A stretch of 64,000 bases of DNA from UBA7803 sp034522075 (GCA_034522075.1 JAXHLO010000003.1:50941-114940), one strand, 5' to 3'; shown: positions 9,015-17,825, counted from the first letter of the stretch. Notes: generated by a model from the letters alone, not told the origin. A program made the numbers and translations.

Positions 9015-9112
9015 TATTCTACAGAGTCGGGCGCCCGGGCAAGCCGGGCGTCGCGCCGGTTGCAGGCTTCTTGTAGGATGCGCGTTCGCTTTTTCCCGAC
9101 CCCCGGACCTTC

Positions 9113-9946
9113 ATGCCGCAGTCACCGTCATCCGCCAGGCTTCAGGAACTGGTTGGCCTGCTCGATCTGGAACGTATCGAGCTGAACCTGTTCCGGGCCT
9201 TCCATCCCGAAGGCCGGCGCTCACGCCTGTATGGCGGGCAGATCATGGCCCAGGCCCTGAAAGCCGCCATTTGCACGGTGGAAGCCGACCGCATGCCGCA
9301 CTCGCTGCACGGCTATTTTCTGCGCGCCGGCGACCCGGCAGTACCGGCCCTCATCGACGTGGAGCGCCTGCGCGACGGCCGCTCGTTTACCACCCGGCGG
9401 GTGGTGGTGGTGCAGCATGGCCAGGCCATCTTCAATATGGACGTGTCGTTTCAGGTGGCGGAAGACGGGCTCGAGCATCAGATCGACATGCCCGATCTGA
9501 CGCCGCCGCCGAGCCGCAAGATTCCGCGGGAGCTGCGCGAAGCGCCGTTCATCGCCTGGCGCCATGAGCACAAGATTCTCAAAGAGGACGAACCCTACCC
9601 GCCGCAGCAACATGTCTGGTTCCGGGCCAGCGGCGCCCTGGCCGACGATCCGGTGCTGCATACCTGCCTGCTGGTTTACGAATCCGACAATGCGCTGCTG
9701 TCCACGGGCCGGCTGCCCCACCGCGGCTCGTTCGTGCGATCGCGTATGCAGATGGCGAGCCTGGATCACGCCATGTGGTTCCATCAGCCGGCACTGAGCG
9801 CCTGGCGTGCGGACGAGTGGCTGCTGTACGTGCTCGACAGCCCGTCGGCGTCGGCCGCCCGCGGCTACAACCGGGGGTCGATCTTCACCGAGCAGGGCCG
9901 CCTGGTGGCCAGCGTCATGCAGGAAGGCCTGATGCGTCAGCGTTGA
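9113..9946 (+). CDS. tesB: acyl-CoA thioesterase II
   Basis: A 277-residue double hot-dog thioesterase that hydrolyses acyl-CoA to free fatty acid and CoA. Family features are LYGGQIMAQALKAA (about 39-52), HSLHGYFLRAGDP, the DGRSFTTRRV stretch, the second-domain SLDHAMWFH, and YNRGSIFTEQGRLVASVMQEGLMR near the end, all as in E. coli TesB. Length is typical (about 285). It is divergent from the MerR gene and convergent with ygiQ, whose extended 3' end overlaps its last 32 bases. Confidence 0.92.
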   Translation: MPQSPSSARLQELVGLLDLERIELNLFRAFHPEGRRSRLYGGQIMAQALKAAICTVEADRMPHSLHGYFLRAGDPAVPALIDVERLRDGRSFTTRRVVVVQHGQAIFNMDVSFQVAEDGLEHQIDMPDLTPPPSRKIPRELREAPFIAWRHEHKILKEDEPYPPQQHVWFRASGALADDPVLHTCLLVYESDNALLSTGRLPHRGSFVRSRMQMASLDHAMWFHQPALSAWRADEWLLYVLDSPSASAARGYNRGSIFTEQGRLVASVMQEGLMRQR

Positions 9947-12335
9947 CTGTTGGAGCGGCCTCCAGGCCGCGATTTCCTCGAAGGTGCAGTCGCGGCCTGG
10001 AGGCCGCTCCACAAGGCAGCCGAACTACGTTGGCCGCTCCCCCACTTCCATCGCTCCCTCCATCTGAAAAGTCCGCCCCCTCTACCCGCGTCTGCTGGGT
10101 TCTGAAACGCTGGGGCGGCCTCTTCTTACCCTTGCGCCGCTGCCCCTCCGGGGCATTGCCGGTACCGGCGGGCTGGTAGCGCGGCACCAGGTGACGCTTG
10201 CCGTTGCCGATGAGATCGGCGCGCCCCATGTCGGCCAGAGCCTGGCGCAGCAACGGCCAGTTGTTGGCGTCGTGATAGCGCAGGAAGGCCTTGTGCAGGC
10301 GGCGCTTCTTCAGACCTTTGGGAACCACCACGGCCTCGCCGTCACGGCTCACTTTGCGCAGTGGGTTGGTGCCGCTGTGGTACATGGCCGTGGCGGTGGC
10401 CATGGGAGACGGCAGGAACGCCTGCACCTGATCGGCGCGGAAGCCGTTGGCTTTCAGCCACAGGGCGAGTTCCAGCATGTCCTCGTCGGTGGTCCCGGGA
10501 TGGGCAGCGATGAAATAGGGGATGAGGTACTGCTCCTTGCCCGCTTCCCGGGAATAGCGGTCGAACAGCTCCTTGAACCGGTAATAGGAATCCATGCCGG
10601 GTTTCATCATCTTCGACAGCGGACCCTCCGACAGGGCCTCCGGCGCGATCTTGAGATATCCGCCGGTATGATGCGCCGCCAGTTCGCGCACGTATTCGGG
10701 TGATTCCACGGCCAGGTCGTAACGCACACCGGAGGCGATGAGCACCTTCTTCACGCCCGGCAGTTCGCGCGCCTTGCGGTACAAAGAGACCAGCGGCGAA
10801 TGATCGGTATTCAGATTGGGGCAGACACCCGGATACACGCACGACGGCCGCCGGCAGGCCGCCTCGATTTCCCGGCTCTTGCAGGCCAGACGATACATGT
10901 TGGCCGTGGGGCCGCCGAGATCGGAAATGACGCCGGTGAAGCCGGGGACCGTGTCGCGGATGGTCTCGATCTCGCGCAGCACCGACGCTTCGGACCGGTT
11001 CTGAATGATCCGGCCCTCGTGCTCCGTGATGGAACAGAAGGTGCAGCCGCCGAAGCAGCCGCGCTGAATGGCCACCGAGAAACGGATCATCTCGTAGGCG
11101 GGAATCTTCGCATCGCCGTAGTGCGGGTGCGGGCGCCGGGTATAGGGCAGCTCGTAGAGGGAATCCATTTCCGGCGTGGTCAGCGGAATGGGCGGCGGGT
11201 TCAGCCACAGATCCTTGTCGCCATGGCGCTGCACCAGGGCCCGGGCGTTGCCCGGGTTCGACTCCGTGTGCAGGATCCGCGAGGCGTGCGCATAGAGCAC
11301 CGGATCGGCGCGCACCTGCTCGTAAGCCGGCATGCGGATGACGCTGCGGGCACGGTCGGCGGATTTCACATGGCCGACGAAGCGTACGGTCGAACAAGGT
11401 TCGACTTGGCGCTCGCATGGCGAGCGTACTACTTCGGTCTGTCCCGGTGTGGGAGCGGCCTCCAGGCCGCGATCTGGCACAGACGAAGATCGCGACCTGG
11501 AGGTCGCTCCTACTCCTGAATCTCCCTGCCCCGGCTCCATAGCATAGGGGTCCGGGTGGGGGTCGATGCGGCCCGGTTTGTCCAGGTGGGTGGAGTCCAC
11601 CTCGATCCAGCCCTCGGGCAGGCGGTCGCGCAGAAACGCCGTGCCGCGTACGTCGGTGATGCTGGAAACCTCTTCGCCGGCGGCGATGCGCTGCGCCAAC
11701 TCCGCCAGAGCCCGCTCGGCATTGCCGTACAGGAGTAGATCCGCCCGGGCATCGAGCAGCACGGAGCGCCTGACCTTTTCCTGCCAGTAGTCGAAATGGG
11801 CGATGCGCCGCAGGCTGGCCTCGATGCCGCCGATGATCAGCGGCACGTCCTTGAATGCTTCGCGCACGCGCTGGGCGTAGACGATGACGCTGCGGTCCGG
11901 CCGTTTGCCGCCTTCACCATGGGGCGTGTAGGCGTCGTCATGGCGCACCCGCCGGTCCGCCGTGTAGCGGTTGACCATGGAATCCATGTTGCCGGCGGTG
12001 ACGCCGAAGAACAGCGCCGGCTCGCCGAGTGCGGCGAAATCCGCCGTGCTGCGCCAGTCGGGCTGGGCAATGATGCCGACACGGAAGCCCTGGGCTTCGA
12101 GAAAGCGGCCGACGATGGCCATGCCGAAGCTGGGATGGTCCACATAGGCGTCGCCGGTGACCAGAATGATGTCGCATTGGTCCCAGCCGAGCAGATCCAT
12201 CTCTGCACGGCTCATGGGCAGCACCGGCGCCGGCGTGAGCTTGTGCGCCCAGTACTTGGGGTATTTGCGCACGTCGCGCGGCGCTGCGGGCGTACCGGCG
12301 GCGGCGTTGCGACTCTTTTCCCTGGCCTGTGGCAC
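9915..12335 (-). CDS. ygiQ: YgiQ-family radical SAM protein with in-frame REP insertion
   Basis: An 806-residue radical SAM protein, highly similar along its length to E. coli YgiQ (GDAYVDHPSFGMAIVGR, GVTAGNMDSM, IGGIEASLRR, radical SAM motif CFGGCTFCSITEHEGR with CxxxCxxC, SGVRYDLAVE, YLIPYFIAAHPGT). YgiQ family function is not firmly established. The start is GTG 12335, matching the family N-terminus. In the variable linker after GRIDPHPDPYAMEPG the sequence at 11449-11513 is a REP palindrome translated as GVGATSRSRSSSVPDRGLEA, and the C-terminus runs through another REP (9951-10011) before a stop at 9915. The radical SAM core is untouched, so the enzyme is probably functional. Confidence 0.93.
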   Translation of the reverse strand: MPQAREKSRNAAAGTPAAPRDVRKYPKYWAHKLTPAPVLPMSRAEMDLLGWDQCDIILVTGDAYVDHPSFGMAIVGRFLEAQGFRVGIIAQPDWRSTADFAALGEPALFFGVTAGNMDSMVNRYTADRRVRHDDAYTPHGEGGKRPDRSVIVYAQRVREAFKDVPLIIGGIEASLRRIAHFDYWQEKVRRSVLLDARADLLLYGNAERALAELAQRIAAGEEVSSITDVRGTAFLRDRLPEGWIEVDSTHLDKPGRIDPHPDPYAMEPGQGDSGVGATSRSRSSSVPDRGLEAAPTPGQTEVVRSPCERQVEPCSTVRFVGHVKSADRARSVIRMPAYEQVRADPVLYAHASRILHTESNPGNARALVQRHGDKDLWLNPPPIPLTTPEMDSLYELPYTRRPHPHYGDAKIPAYEMIRFSVAIQRGCFGGCTFCSITEHEGRIIQNRSEASVLREIETIRDTVPGFTGVISDLGGPTANMYRLACKSREIEAACRRPSCVYPGVCPNLNTDHSPLVSLYRKARELPGVKKVLIASGVRYDLAVESPEYVRELAAHHTGGYLKIAPEALSEGPLSKMMKPGMDSYYRFKELFDRYSREAGKEQYLIPYFIAAHPGTTDEDMLELALWLKANGFRADQVQAFLPSPMATATAMYHSGTNPLRKVSRDGEAVVVPKGLKKRRLHKAFLRYHDANNWPLLRQALADMGRADLIGNGKRHLVPRYQPAGTGNAPEGQRRKGKKRPPQRFRTQQTRVEGADFSDGGSDGSGGAANVVRLPCGAASRPRLHLRGNRGLEAAPTVNADASGLPA
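9951..10011. repeat. REP-like palindrome A (22-bp perfect inverted repeat)
   Basis: TGGAGCGGCCTCCAGGCCGC and its exact reverse complement (22-bp arms, 9951-9972 and 9990-10011) form a hairpin just after the tesB stop. It matches four other copies in this window. On the minus strand it is read through as the C-terminal tail of ygiQ (RGLEAAPT). Confidence 0.85.
11449..11513. repeat. REP-like palindrome B inside ygiQ
   Basis: Arms GTGGGAGCGGCCTCCAGGCC (11449-) and GATCGCGACCTGGAGGTCGC (11488-) form an imperfect inverted repeat of the same family as 9951-10011. It lies wholly inside the ygiQ coding sequence, at about residues 275-296, in a linker that is variable in the family, without breaking the frame. 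Confidence 0.85.
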
Positions 12336-12381
12336 GGCGGCGGCTTAACCTGACTGTGAATTTATGATGCGGAGTAGACTC

Positions 12382-12807
12382 ATGGCCATCGCCCCCACTT
12401 CCCGGCAGCTCACGGCCCTGGCCGAGCGGGCTCCTGACGGCAAGCTGTACATGCTCAACCTGTTGAAATTCAAGGAGCGGGCCGAATATGCCGACGGCCG
12501 GGACAGCGATCTCACGGGCGCCGAAGCCTATGCCCGGTACGCGGAAGGCGTGGGCGCGATCATACGCGAGTTGGGCGGGCGCGGCATCTGGACCGGGCAT
12601 ACCAACGTCCAGGTGATCGGCGACGGCGACGTGGCCTGGGACATGGTGGCCATCGTCGAATATCCGTCCTTACAGGCCTTCCGCGACATGACCGCCAGCG
12701 AGGCTTATCAGGACGTGCACGTCCACCGCGAGGCCGGCCTGGACCACCAACTGCTCATCAACTGCCTGTCCGCGGATCAGGCGCGGGCTCTGGCGGGGTC
12801 ATCATGA
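12382..12807 (+). CDS. DUF1330-like small protein
   Basis: A 141-residue protein of the dimeric alpha/beta-barrel type: MLNLLKFKERAEY near the start and MVAIVEYPSLQAFRDMTASEAYQDVHVHREAGLD later are typical of DUF1330-like proteins. ATG 12382 is preferred over 12364 because GGAG lies 8 bases upstream of it. The stop overlaps the start of the next gene by 4 bases. Function unknown; some relatives bind or degrade small hydrophobic molecules. Confidence 0.8.
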   Translation: MAIAPTSRQLTALAERAPDGKLYMLNLLKFKERAEYADGRDSDLTGAEAYARYAEGVGAIIRELGGRGIWTGHTNVQVIGDGDVAWDMVAIVEYPSLQAFRDMTASEAYQDVHVHREAGLDHQLLINCLSADQARALAGSS

Positions 12808-13304
12808 GGCGGCAAATCTGGACAGCACTGGGCCCCCTGATGCTGTGCGCCGTACTGGCCGGCTGCGCAGCGCAGCCCTCGGTGGATGCGGCGTTGATCG
12901 GTATAGCCCCGGAGTCCTCCACCCTGCTCGAGCAACGCCTGCGGCTGGATTTCCGGCTGAGGAATTTCGGCGAACGGGCGCTCAGTGCCACGGGTCTGGA
13001 AGTCAACCTGGACGTCAACGGCCGGCAACTGGCGCGCGGCGTGCAGAGTGATGGTTTCCGCCTGGAGCGCCTGGGCGAAACCCGGGTCAGCGCCGTGGTC
13101 AGTACGTCGCTGTTCGAGGTGGCCAGACAATTGCTGGAATTGCCGGACCGTGAGCAGTTCAGTTATCGGCTCCGTGGCCGCGTGTATCTGCAGGGCTGGC
13201 CGCGTTCGGTGCCCTTCAGCCACGGCGGGGAGATCAGCCGCGCCGAACTGAGCCGGCTGGTGGGCGCAGGCGGACGGGAGCCGCAGCGGCTGCGGCTGGA
13301 TTGA
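12804..13304 (+). CDS. LEA14-like (LEA type 2) lipoprotein
   Basis: 166 residues with a lipoprotein signal (LMLCAVLAGC, lipobox LAGC). The mature part is a single beta-rich domain with RLDFRLRNFGERALSATGLE, the pattern of late-embryogenesis-abundant type 2 domains found in gammaproteobacterial lipoproteins. It probably sits in the outer-membrane inner leaflet. It is coupled to the DUF1330-like gene by a 4-base overlap. A 42-bp perfect REP palindrome follows 17 bases downstream and separates it from a convergent gene. Confidence 0.8.
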   Translation: MRRQIWTALGPLMLCAVLAGCAAQPSVDAALIGIAPESSTLLEQRLRLDFRLRNFGERALSATGLEVNLDVNGRQLARGVQSDGFRLERLGETRVSAVVSTSLFEVARQLLELPDREQFSYRLRGRVYLQGWPRSVPFSHGGEISRAELSRLVGAGGREPQRLRLD

Positions 13305-13321
13305 GGCCGGATATGATGGTG

Positions 13322-13395
13322 GTGGGAGCGACTTTCCAGTCGCGACTGGAAAGTCGCTCCCACGAGCAGATCGCGATCTGGAGATCGCTCCCACC
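13322..13395. repeat. REP-like palindrome C with a 42-bp perfect palindrome
   Basis: 13322-13363 is an exact 42-bp palindrome whose left half begins GTGGGAGCGACTTTCCAG. It is followed at 13369-13395 by a second REP arm, GATCGCGATCTGGAGATCGC. It lies between convergent genes, where it could act as a bidirectional terminator or mRNA-end stabiliser. Confidence 0.9.
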
Positions 13396-13398
13396 AGC

Positions 13399-14427
13399 TC
13401 AGCCATATTCCGGCGTGCTGGCCGCCCGATGGTTGTCGACGCGTTTCGCCGTGGCCTGGGCCTGGGGCCGCAGCATGTCGTGGGGGAAGCCGGGTGATAT
13501 GGCGCTGACCTCGTCCAGGCGCGCCTTCTGCGCGTCGCTGAGCTCGATCTCGAGGCACCCGAGATTGTCTTCGAGCTGCTCGAGCGTGCGGGCTCCCACC
13601 AGCGGAATGATGTTGCCCTCGCCCCGGCGTACCCAGGCGATGGCGACCTGTGAGGGGGTGGCGCCCAGTTCGTCGGCCACGGCCATGACTTCGGCGGCAA
13701 TGTCGAGACTCCTGTCGGTAACCATGTCGCGCTGCCGGGCGCGGCCGTCGGCGTCGGCACTTCTGTTGTATTTGCCCGTCAGCACACCCGAGCCCACCAC
13801 GCCCCAGGGCGTCACCGCCAGATCCAGTGCCCGCGCCATGGGCAGCAACTCCCGCTCCACACTGCGGTCCACCAGGCTGTAGCGGATCTGCAGGCCGACG
13901 AAGCGGCTCCAGCCGCGGAATTCGGCAATGGTATTGGCCTGGGACACTACCCAGGCTGGGGTATCGGACACCCCGATATAGAGCACCTTGCCCTGGCGGA
14001 CCAGATCATCCAGGCCGCGCATGACTTCGTCGATGGGGGTCAGGTAGTCGCGGGCATGCACCCAGTACAGATCGATGTAGTCGGTGTTCAGCCGCTTCAG
14101 GCTGGCGTGCACCGCATCCATCATGTTCTTGCGCGAATTGCCGGCCGCGTTGACGTCGCGGCTGCGCATGGGCCCCGTGTATTTCGTGGCCAGCACCAGA
14201 CGCTCGCGTTCCTCGGCCATGAACTCGCCGAGGAATCGTTCGCTGGTACCGGCGGCGTAGACGTTGGCCGTGTCGATGAAATTGCCGCCGGCCGAGCGGA
14301 ACGCATCGTAGACCCGCCGGCTTTCGTCCTTGTCCACGCCGAAGCCGGTTTCGGTGCCGAAGGTCATGGCGCCGAGGGCCAGTTCCGAGACCTTCAGGCC
14401 GCTGTTGCCGAGCAGTCGGTAGCGCAT
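13399..14427 (-). CDS. aldo/keto reductase
   Basis: A 342-residue AKR barrel protein: LGNSGLKVSELALGAMTFGTE at the start, FIDTANVYAAGTSERFLG with the catalytic Asp/Tyr, VLATKY with the Lys, and YIDLYWVHARD; here the usual catalytic WH pair is WVH. It probably reduces aldehydes or ketones with NADPH. ATG 14427 is chosen because AGGGAGG lies 7 bases upstream. Length is normal for the family. It stands alone between a REP palindrome and arfB, all on the minus strand. Confidence 0.9.
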   Translation of the reverse strand: MRYRLLGNSGLKVSELALGAMTFGTETGFGVDKDESRRVYDAFRSAGGNFIDTANVYAAGTSERFLGEFMAEERERLVLATKYTGPMRSRDVNAAGNSRKNMMDAVHASLKRLNTDYIDLYWVHARDYLTPIDEVMRGLDDLVRQGKVLYIGVSDTPAWVVSQANTIAEFRGWSRFVGLQIRYSLVDRSVERELLPMARALDLAVTPWGVVGSGVLTGKYNRSADADGRARQRDMVTDRSLDIAAEVMAVADELGATPSQVAIAWVRRGEGNIIPLVGARTLEQLEDNLGCLEIELSDAQKARLDEVSAISPGFPHDMLRPQAQATAKRVDNHRAASTPEYG

Positions 14428-14525
14428 GGTCAACCTCCCTGGGCTTTGTTCACGCTGGTTTGTGGCAGGTTACTCCTCGCCGGCACAGGTTTCGAACGGC
14501 CGGCGGTGCCGCAGTCAGGTGCCCG

Positions 14526-14954
14526 TCATTCGACCTTGGGTTTTGCGCGAACCTTCTTCAATGCGCCGCGTTGCTTTTTCTGTTCCTTGCGGCGGCGCTT
14601 TGCGGCCAGCGACGGCTTCGTCGGTACCCGCTTCCTGGGCGTGCGCCGGGCGCGGGTCAGCAGGGCGGCCAGTCGCTCCACGGCATCCTCCCGGTTGCGC
14701 AGTTGCGAACGGAACCGCTGCGCCGAGATGATCAGTTCACCGGCCTGGGTGACCTGTCCGGGCACCAGCTTCTCCAGACGCTGCCGCACGGCCGGCGGCA
14801 GATCCGTCCGCGCCAGATCGACACGAAGCTGGACGGCGCTGGCCACCTTGTTGACGTTCTGCCCGCCGGGGCCGCTGGCCCTGACGAATTGAACCGTGAC
14901 CGCGTCTTCCGGAATGCCCTCTGGGAGATCGTCCGTACCCATCATGCGGGCCAT
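14526..14954 (-). CDS. arfB: alternative ribosome-rescue factor / peptidyl-tRNA hydrolase
   Basis: A 142-residue class I release-factor-like protein with the GGQ motif in VRASGPGGQNVNKVASAVQL (about 30-48) and the long basic C-terminal tail KRRRKEQKKQRGALKKVRAK that enters the mRNA channel. This is ArfB/YaeJ, which frees stalled ribosomes by hydrolysing peptidyl-tRNA. The start is one of three clustered ATGs (14954, 14945, 14942); 14954 is given, without a good Shine-Dalgarno. The upstream divergent gap holds a 14-bp direct repeat (15013 and 15040). Confidence 0.9.
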   Translation of the reverse strand: MARMMGTDDLPEGIPEDAVTVQFVRASGPGGQNVNKVASAVQLRVDLARTDLPPAVRQRLEKLVPGQVTQAGELIISAQRFRSQLRNREDAVERLAALLTRARRTPRKRVPTKPSLAAKRRRKEQKKQRGALKKVRAKPKVE

Positions 14955-15012
14955 GATAAGGCCAGGTACGGTTTCTGTAGCAATCGCGAGATTTCCCAGA
15001 CGTATCCCGATG

Positions 15013-15053
15013 TTCGGGAAATCACCGGTGAGTATCAGCTTCGGGAAATCACC
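15013..15053. repeat. 14-bp direct repeat in the arfB/carboxylesterase divergent promoter gap
   Basis: TTCGGGAAATCACC occurs at 15013-15026 and again at 15040-15053 (27-bp period), with the inverted core ATTTCCC at about 14991. This looks like a multi-site operator for a regulator. The gap lies between arfB (minus) and the carboxylesterase gene (plus). Confidence 0.5.
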
Positions 15054-15134
15054 CTGAAGTGACTCTCGGGGCTGGGTCGCCCCGATGCCGGCATGGTAGC
15101 CTCCCCGGCTAGCGCACGAGGGAGAGTCGAGGCA

Positions 15135-16739
15135 GTGCAGACACGGCGGCAACGGGCGACGGCAGCGGTCCTGATCCTCACCGGCAGCCTGGCGGCTTTG
15201 GGTTCAGACGCGCCAGCGGCGCAAGCGGCGGACCCGGAGGTTGCGAACCCGGAAGTTCGGGTCGAGCAGGGCCGGCTGGTCGGCTACCGGGAAGACGGTG
15301 TGCACATCTTCAAGGGTGTGCCCTACGCCGTGCCGCCGGTGGGCGAGCGCCGCTGGCGGCCGCCCCAGGAACCGGCAGACTGGCGCGGGCGGCGCTTTGC
15401 CATGAGCTTCTCGCCGCAATGTCCGCAGCTACCCTATCCGGAAGGTTCCTTCTTTGCGCGCGGCATTGCGCCTACCAGTGAAGATTGCCTGTATCTCAAC
15501 GTCTGGACCGGGGGTCTCGATGCCCAGGCGCGCCGTCCGGTCATGGTGTGGATTCACGGCGGCGCCCTGACCCGCGGCAGCGGCGCTTCGCCCTGGTACG
15601 ACGGTGCGGCGCTGGCACGCAAGGGTGTAGTGGTGGTGACCCTCAACTACCGCCTCGGCGCCTTCGGTTATCTGGCTCATCCGGAGCTGAGCGAAGAGTC
15701 GCCCCACGGCGCCTCCGGCAACTACGGCACCTTGGATCAGATCGCGGCGCTCGAGTGGGTTCGCGACAACATCGATCGATTCGGCGGCGATCCGGGCAAC
15801 GTCACCATCTTCGGTGAGTCCGCCGGTTCCTGGAGTGTCCATCAGCTCACTGCCAGTCCGCTGGCCGCGGGGCTGTTTCACAAAGCCATCGGGCAGAGCG
15901 GTGCTCACGCCTATCCCATGGCCGAACTGGACCGATCGCGCTACGGCAAGGCTCCCCACGAGGAGACCGGTCTGGCCCTGGAGCGGGCGGCCGGTGTCGA
16001 TTCACTGGAAGCCCTGCGGGGGCTGTCGGCCAGCGCCCTGCTGAGTGCCTTCGAACGCGCGGCGGTGGACGGTCTGTCCCAGCCGGTGGTGGACGGCTGG
16101 GTGTTTCCGGATCAGATCGTCGCTCTTTACCGGCAGGGCCGGCACAACCCGGTGCCGCTGCTGCTCGGCTCCAACGCCGACGAGGGCAGCAACCTGGCCA
16201 TGGGCCGCGCCCCTGAGAGCCGGGCCGCATTCGAGGAGGCCGTACGGCAACGCTTCGATACCGCCGCGGAAGGCTTTCTGCAGGTGTACGGTGCCGATGC
16301 CGATTACCCGGAGGCGTTTTTCGCCAGCTTCCGTGACGAGTCGTTCACCTGGCCCATGCGCTTCTGGGCGCGACAGGCCGCTGAGCATGACCAGCCCGTG
16401 TGGCTGTATTACTTCGCCCATGAACCGCCCGGCCCTGACCAGGAGCGCTTCGGCGCGTTTCATGCCGCCGAGATCCGCTATGTGTTCAACAATCCCGAGG
16501 TGGACATGGAGGCCACGGCCGCCGACCGGGCTCTGGCTGACACCATGTCGGATTACTGGGTGAACTTCGCCGCCGGCGGCGTGCCGTCCGCGCCGCAGGG
16601 GCCGGCGTGGCCCGCCTATGACCGGGAGCGCGAGCCGTACCTGGTGTTCACCAGCGAGCCCCACGTGCGCGACGATCTGCTGGAGGACGAGATTGCGCTG
16701 TTCGAGGCGCTCGGCGAGCGGCGCTGGCAGGAGGACTGA
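15135..16739 (+). CDS. exported type B carboxylesterase
   Basis: A 534-residue alpha/beta hydrolase of the carboxylesterase type B family. A signal peptide (TAAVLILTGSLAALG, likely cut after AAQA) is followed by GRLVGYREDGVHIFKGVPYA, EDCLYLNVW, the oxyanion-hole HGGALTRG, and the nucleophile elbow TIFGESAGSWSVH (Ser of GESAG). The acid and His partners fall in NADEGSN and FHAAEIRYVF. It hydrolyses carboxylic esters in the periplasm. GTG 15135 is chosen because GGAGAG lies 8 bases upstream and yields a clean signal peptide. Confidence 0.9.
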   Translation: MQTRRQRATAAVLILTGSLAALGSDAPAAQAADPEVANPEVRVEQGRLVGYREDGVHIFKGVPYAVPPVGERRWRPPQEPADWRGRRFAMSFSPQCPQLPYPEGSFFARGIAPTSEDCLYLNVWTGGLDAQARRPVMVWIHGGALTRGSGASPWYDGAALARKGVVVVTLNYRLGAFGYLAHPELSEESPHGASGNYGTLDQIAALEWVRDNIDRFGGDPGNVTIFGESAGSWSVHQLTASPLAAGLFHKAIGQSGAHAYPMAELDRSRYGKAPHEETGLALERAAGVDSLEALRGLSASALLSAFERAAVDGLSQPVVDGWVFPDQIVALYRQGRHNPVPLLLGSNADEGSNLAMGRAPESRAAFEEAVRQRFDTAAEGFLQVYGADADYPEAFFASFRDESFTWPMRFWARQAAEHDQPVWLYYFAHEPPGPDQERFGAFHAAEIRYVFNNPEVDMEATAADRALADTMSDYWVNFAAGGVPSAPQGPAWPAYDREREPYLVFTSEPHVRDDLLEDEIALFEALGERRWQED

Positions 16740-16759
16740 CCGGCACCGCCTGCTTTACG

Positions 16760-17770
16760 TTACGGGGAAAGATCGGCCCGGCCGATGGTGTTGCTGTCGG
16801 TGCCGAACCAGATGGCATCGCGCCCGGCGTCGTAATACATGTGCCGCACGGTACCGCCGCCGCTGGGGATCTCTACCGGTTCACCGAAGGATTCGCTTAC
16901 CGGATCGAAGCCCACCAGGCGGTTGGGCGACAGCCCCGATTCCACGAACCACAGCCGATCGGCGGCATCCACGGCCATGCCGTAGGGCCGGCTGTCTTTG
17001 CCGCCGGGAATGGGATACTCCTTGAACAGTCCCGTGTCCGGATGCAGAAAGCCGAGCATGCCCTGGGCGTAGTCCACGTACCAGATCCGTCCGTCGCTGG
17101 TGGCGGCCAGGCGCCGGGGGCGGGCGCCTTCCCGGGGCAGCACCACCTCGGATAGACGCATGGTCTCCGGAGTCACTTTCAGCAGCTTGTTCGTGCCGAA
17201 GGCCGTGGCCCAGACCGTGCCGGACGGCGCCGCGATGATGCCGTAGGGGCGGGCGTTTTCGGTGGGTACGTCGAGCAGGGTCACATCTTCCGATTCGACC
17301 TCGAGCTTGCCGACCAGGTTGCCGCCCTGCACGGTGAAATAAATGTCGCCCGCATCGTCGAACACCAGGGTGTGGGGATCCCGGGCCCGTTCGTCGGGCA
17401 TGTCGATCTTGTGGATGGCTCCGCTGTCGGGGTCGATGCGGCCGATATGGCGGGCCAGATTGCCCGCATAGTAGACGGTGCCGTCTGCCGCGACGATGAG
17501 GTTGTGCGGCCCCGTGCCCGGCTCTAAGTCGATACGCTGAAATGCTCCGCTTTGCGGGTCGAGCGACGCCACGTAGTGGCCGCGCTGGCCGACGAACCAG
17601 ACGGCGCCGTCCGGGCCCACATAGGGGTCGCGGGGACGGGTGTTGTCCCACGGTACCGGCCACTCTTCGATGGCGGGCTGTGGCACCGGTTCGGCCGCGG
17701 CAGCCGCCGCAGCAAGGCCGGCGCTGAGTGCGGCGCCGGCTAAAGCCGTGCTGAGCAAACGAACGATCAT
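16760..17770 (-). CDS. exported virginiamycin B lyase-like beta-propeller
   Basis: 336 residues with a signal peptide (LLSTALAGAALSAGLAAAAAAAE) and repeated blades such as PHNLIVAADGTVYYAGN, DPHTLVFDDAGDIYFT, RPYGIIAAPSGTVWATA and RPYGMAVDAADRLWFVE, the pattern of Vgb/SMP-30-like seven-blade propellers. Streptogramin lyase activity is only one possibility; many such proteins have unknown substrates. ATG 17770 follows AGGA. It lies 55 bases after the amidohydrolase gene, so the two may form an operon. Confidence 0.85.
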   Translation of the reverse strand: MIVRLLSTALAGAALSAGLAAAAAAAEPVPQPAIEEWPVPWDNTRPRDPYVGPDGAVWFVGQRGHYVASLDPQSGAFQRIDLEPGTGPHNLIVAADGTVYYAGNLARHIGRIDPDSGAIHKIDMPDERARDPHTLVFDDAGDIYFTVQGGNLVGKLEVESEDVTLLDVPTENARPYGIIAAPSGTVWATAFGTNKLLKVTPETMRLSEVVLPREGARPRRLAATSDGRIWYVDYAQGMLGFLHPDTGLFKEYPIPGGKDSRPYGMAVDAADRLWFVESGLSPNRLVGFDPVSESFGEPVEIPSGGGTVRHMYYDAGRDAIWFGTDSNTIGRADLSP

Positions 17771-17825
17771 GAGCGGATCCTCGCTATCCTGGCCGTGGTT
17801 TGCCACGTCGCACGGCCGCTGTTGG

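Noticed and set aside
14526..15152. Longer N-terminus for arfB starting near 15152
   Set aside because: The extra residues are just the translated direct repeat (GDFPKLILTGDFPNIG) and the frame overlaps the divergent esterase start.
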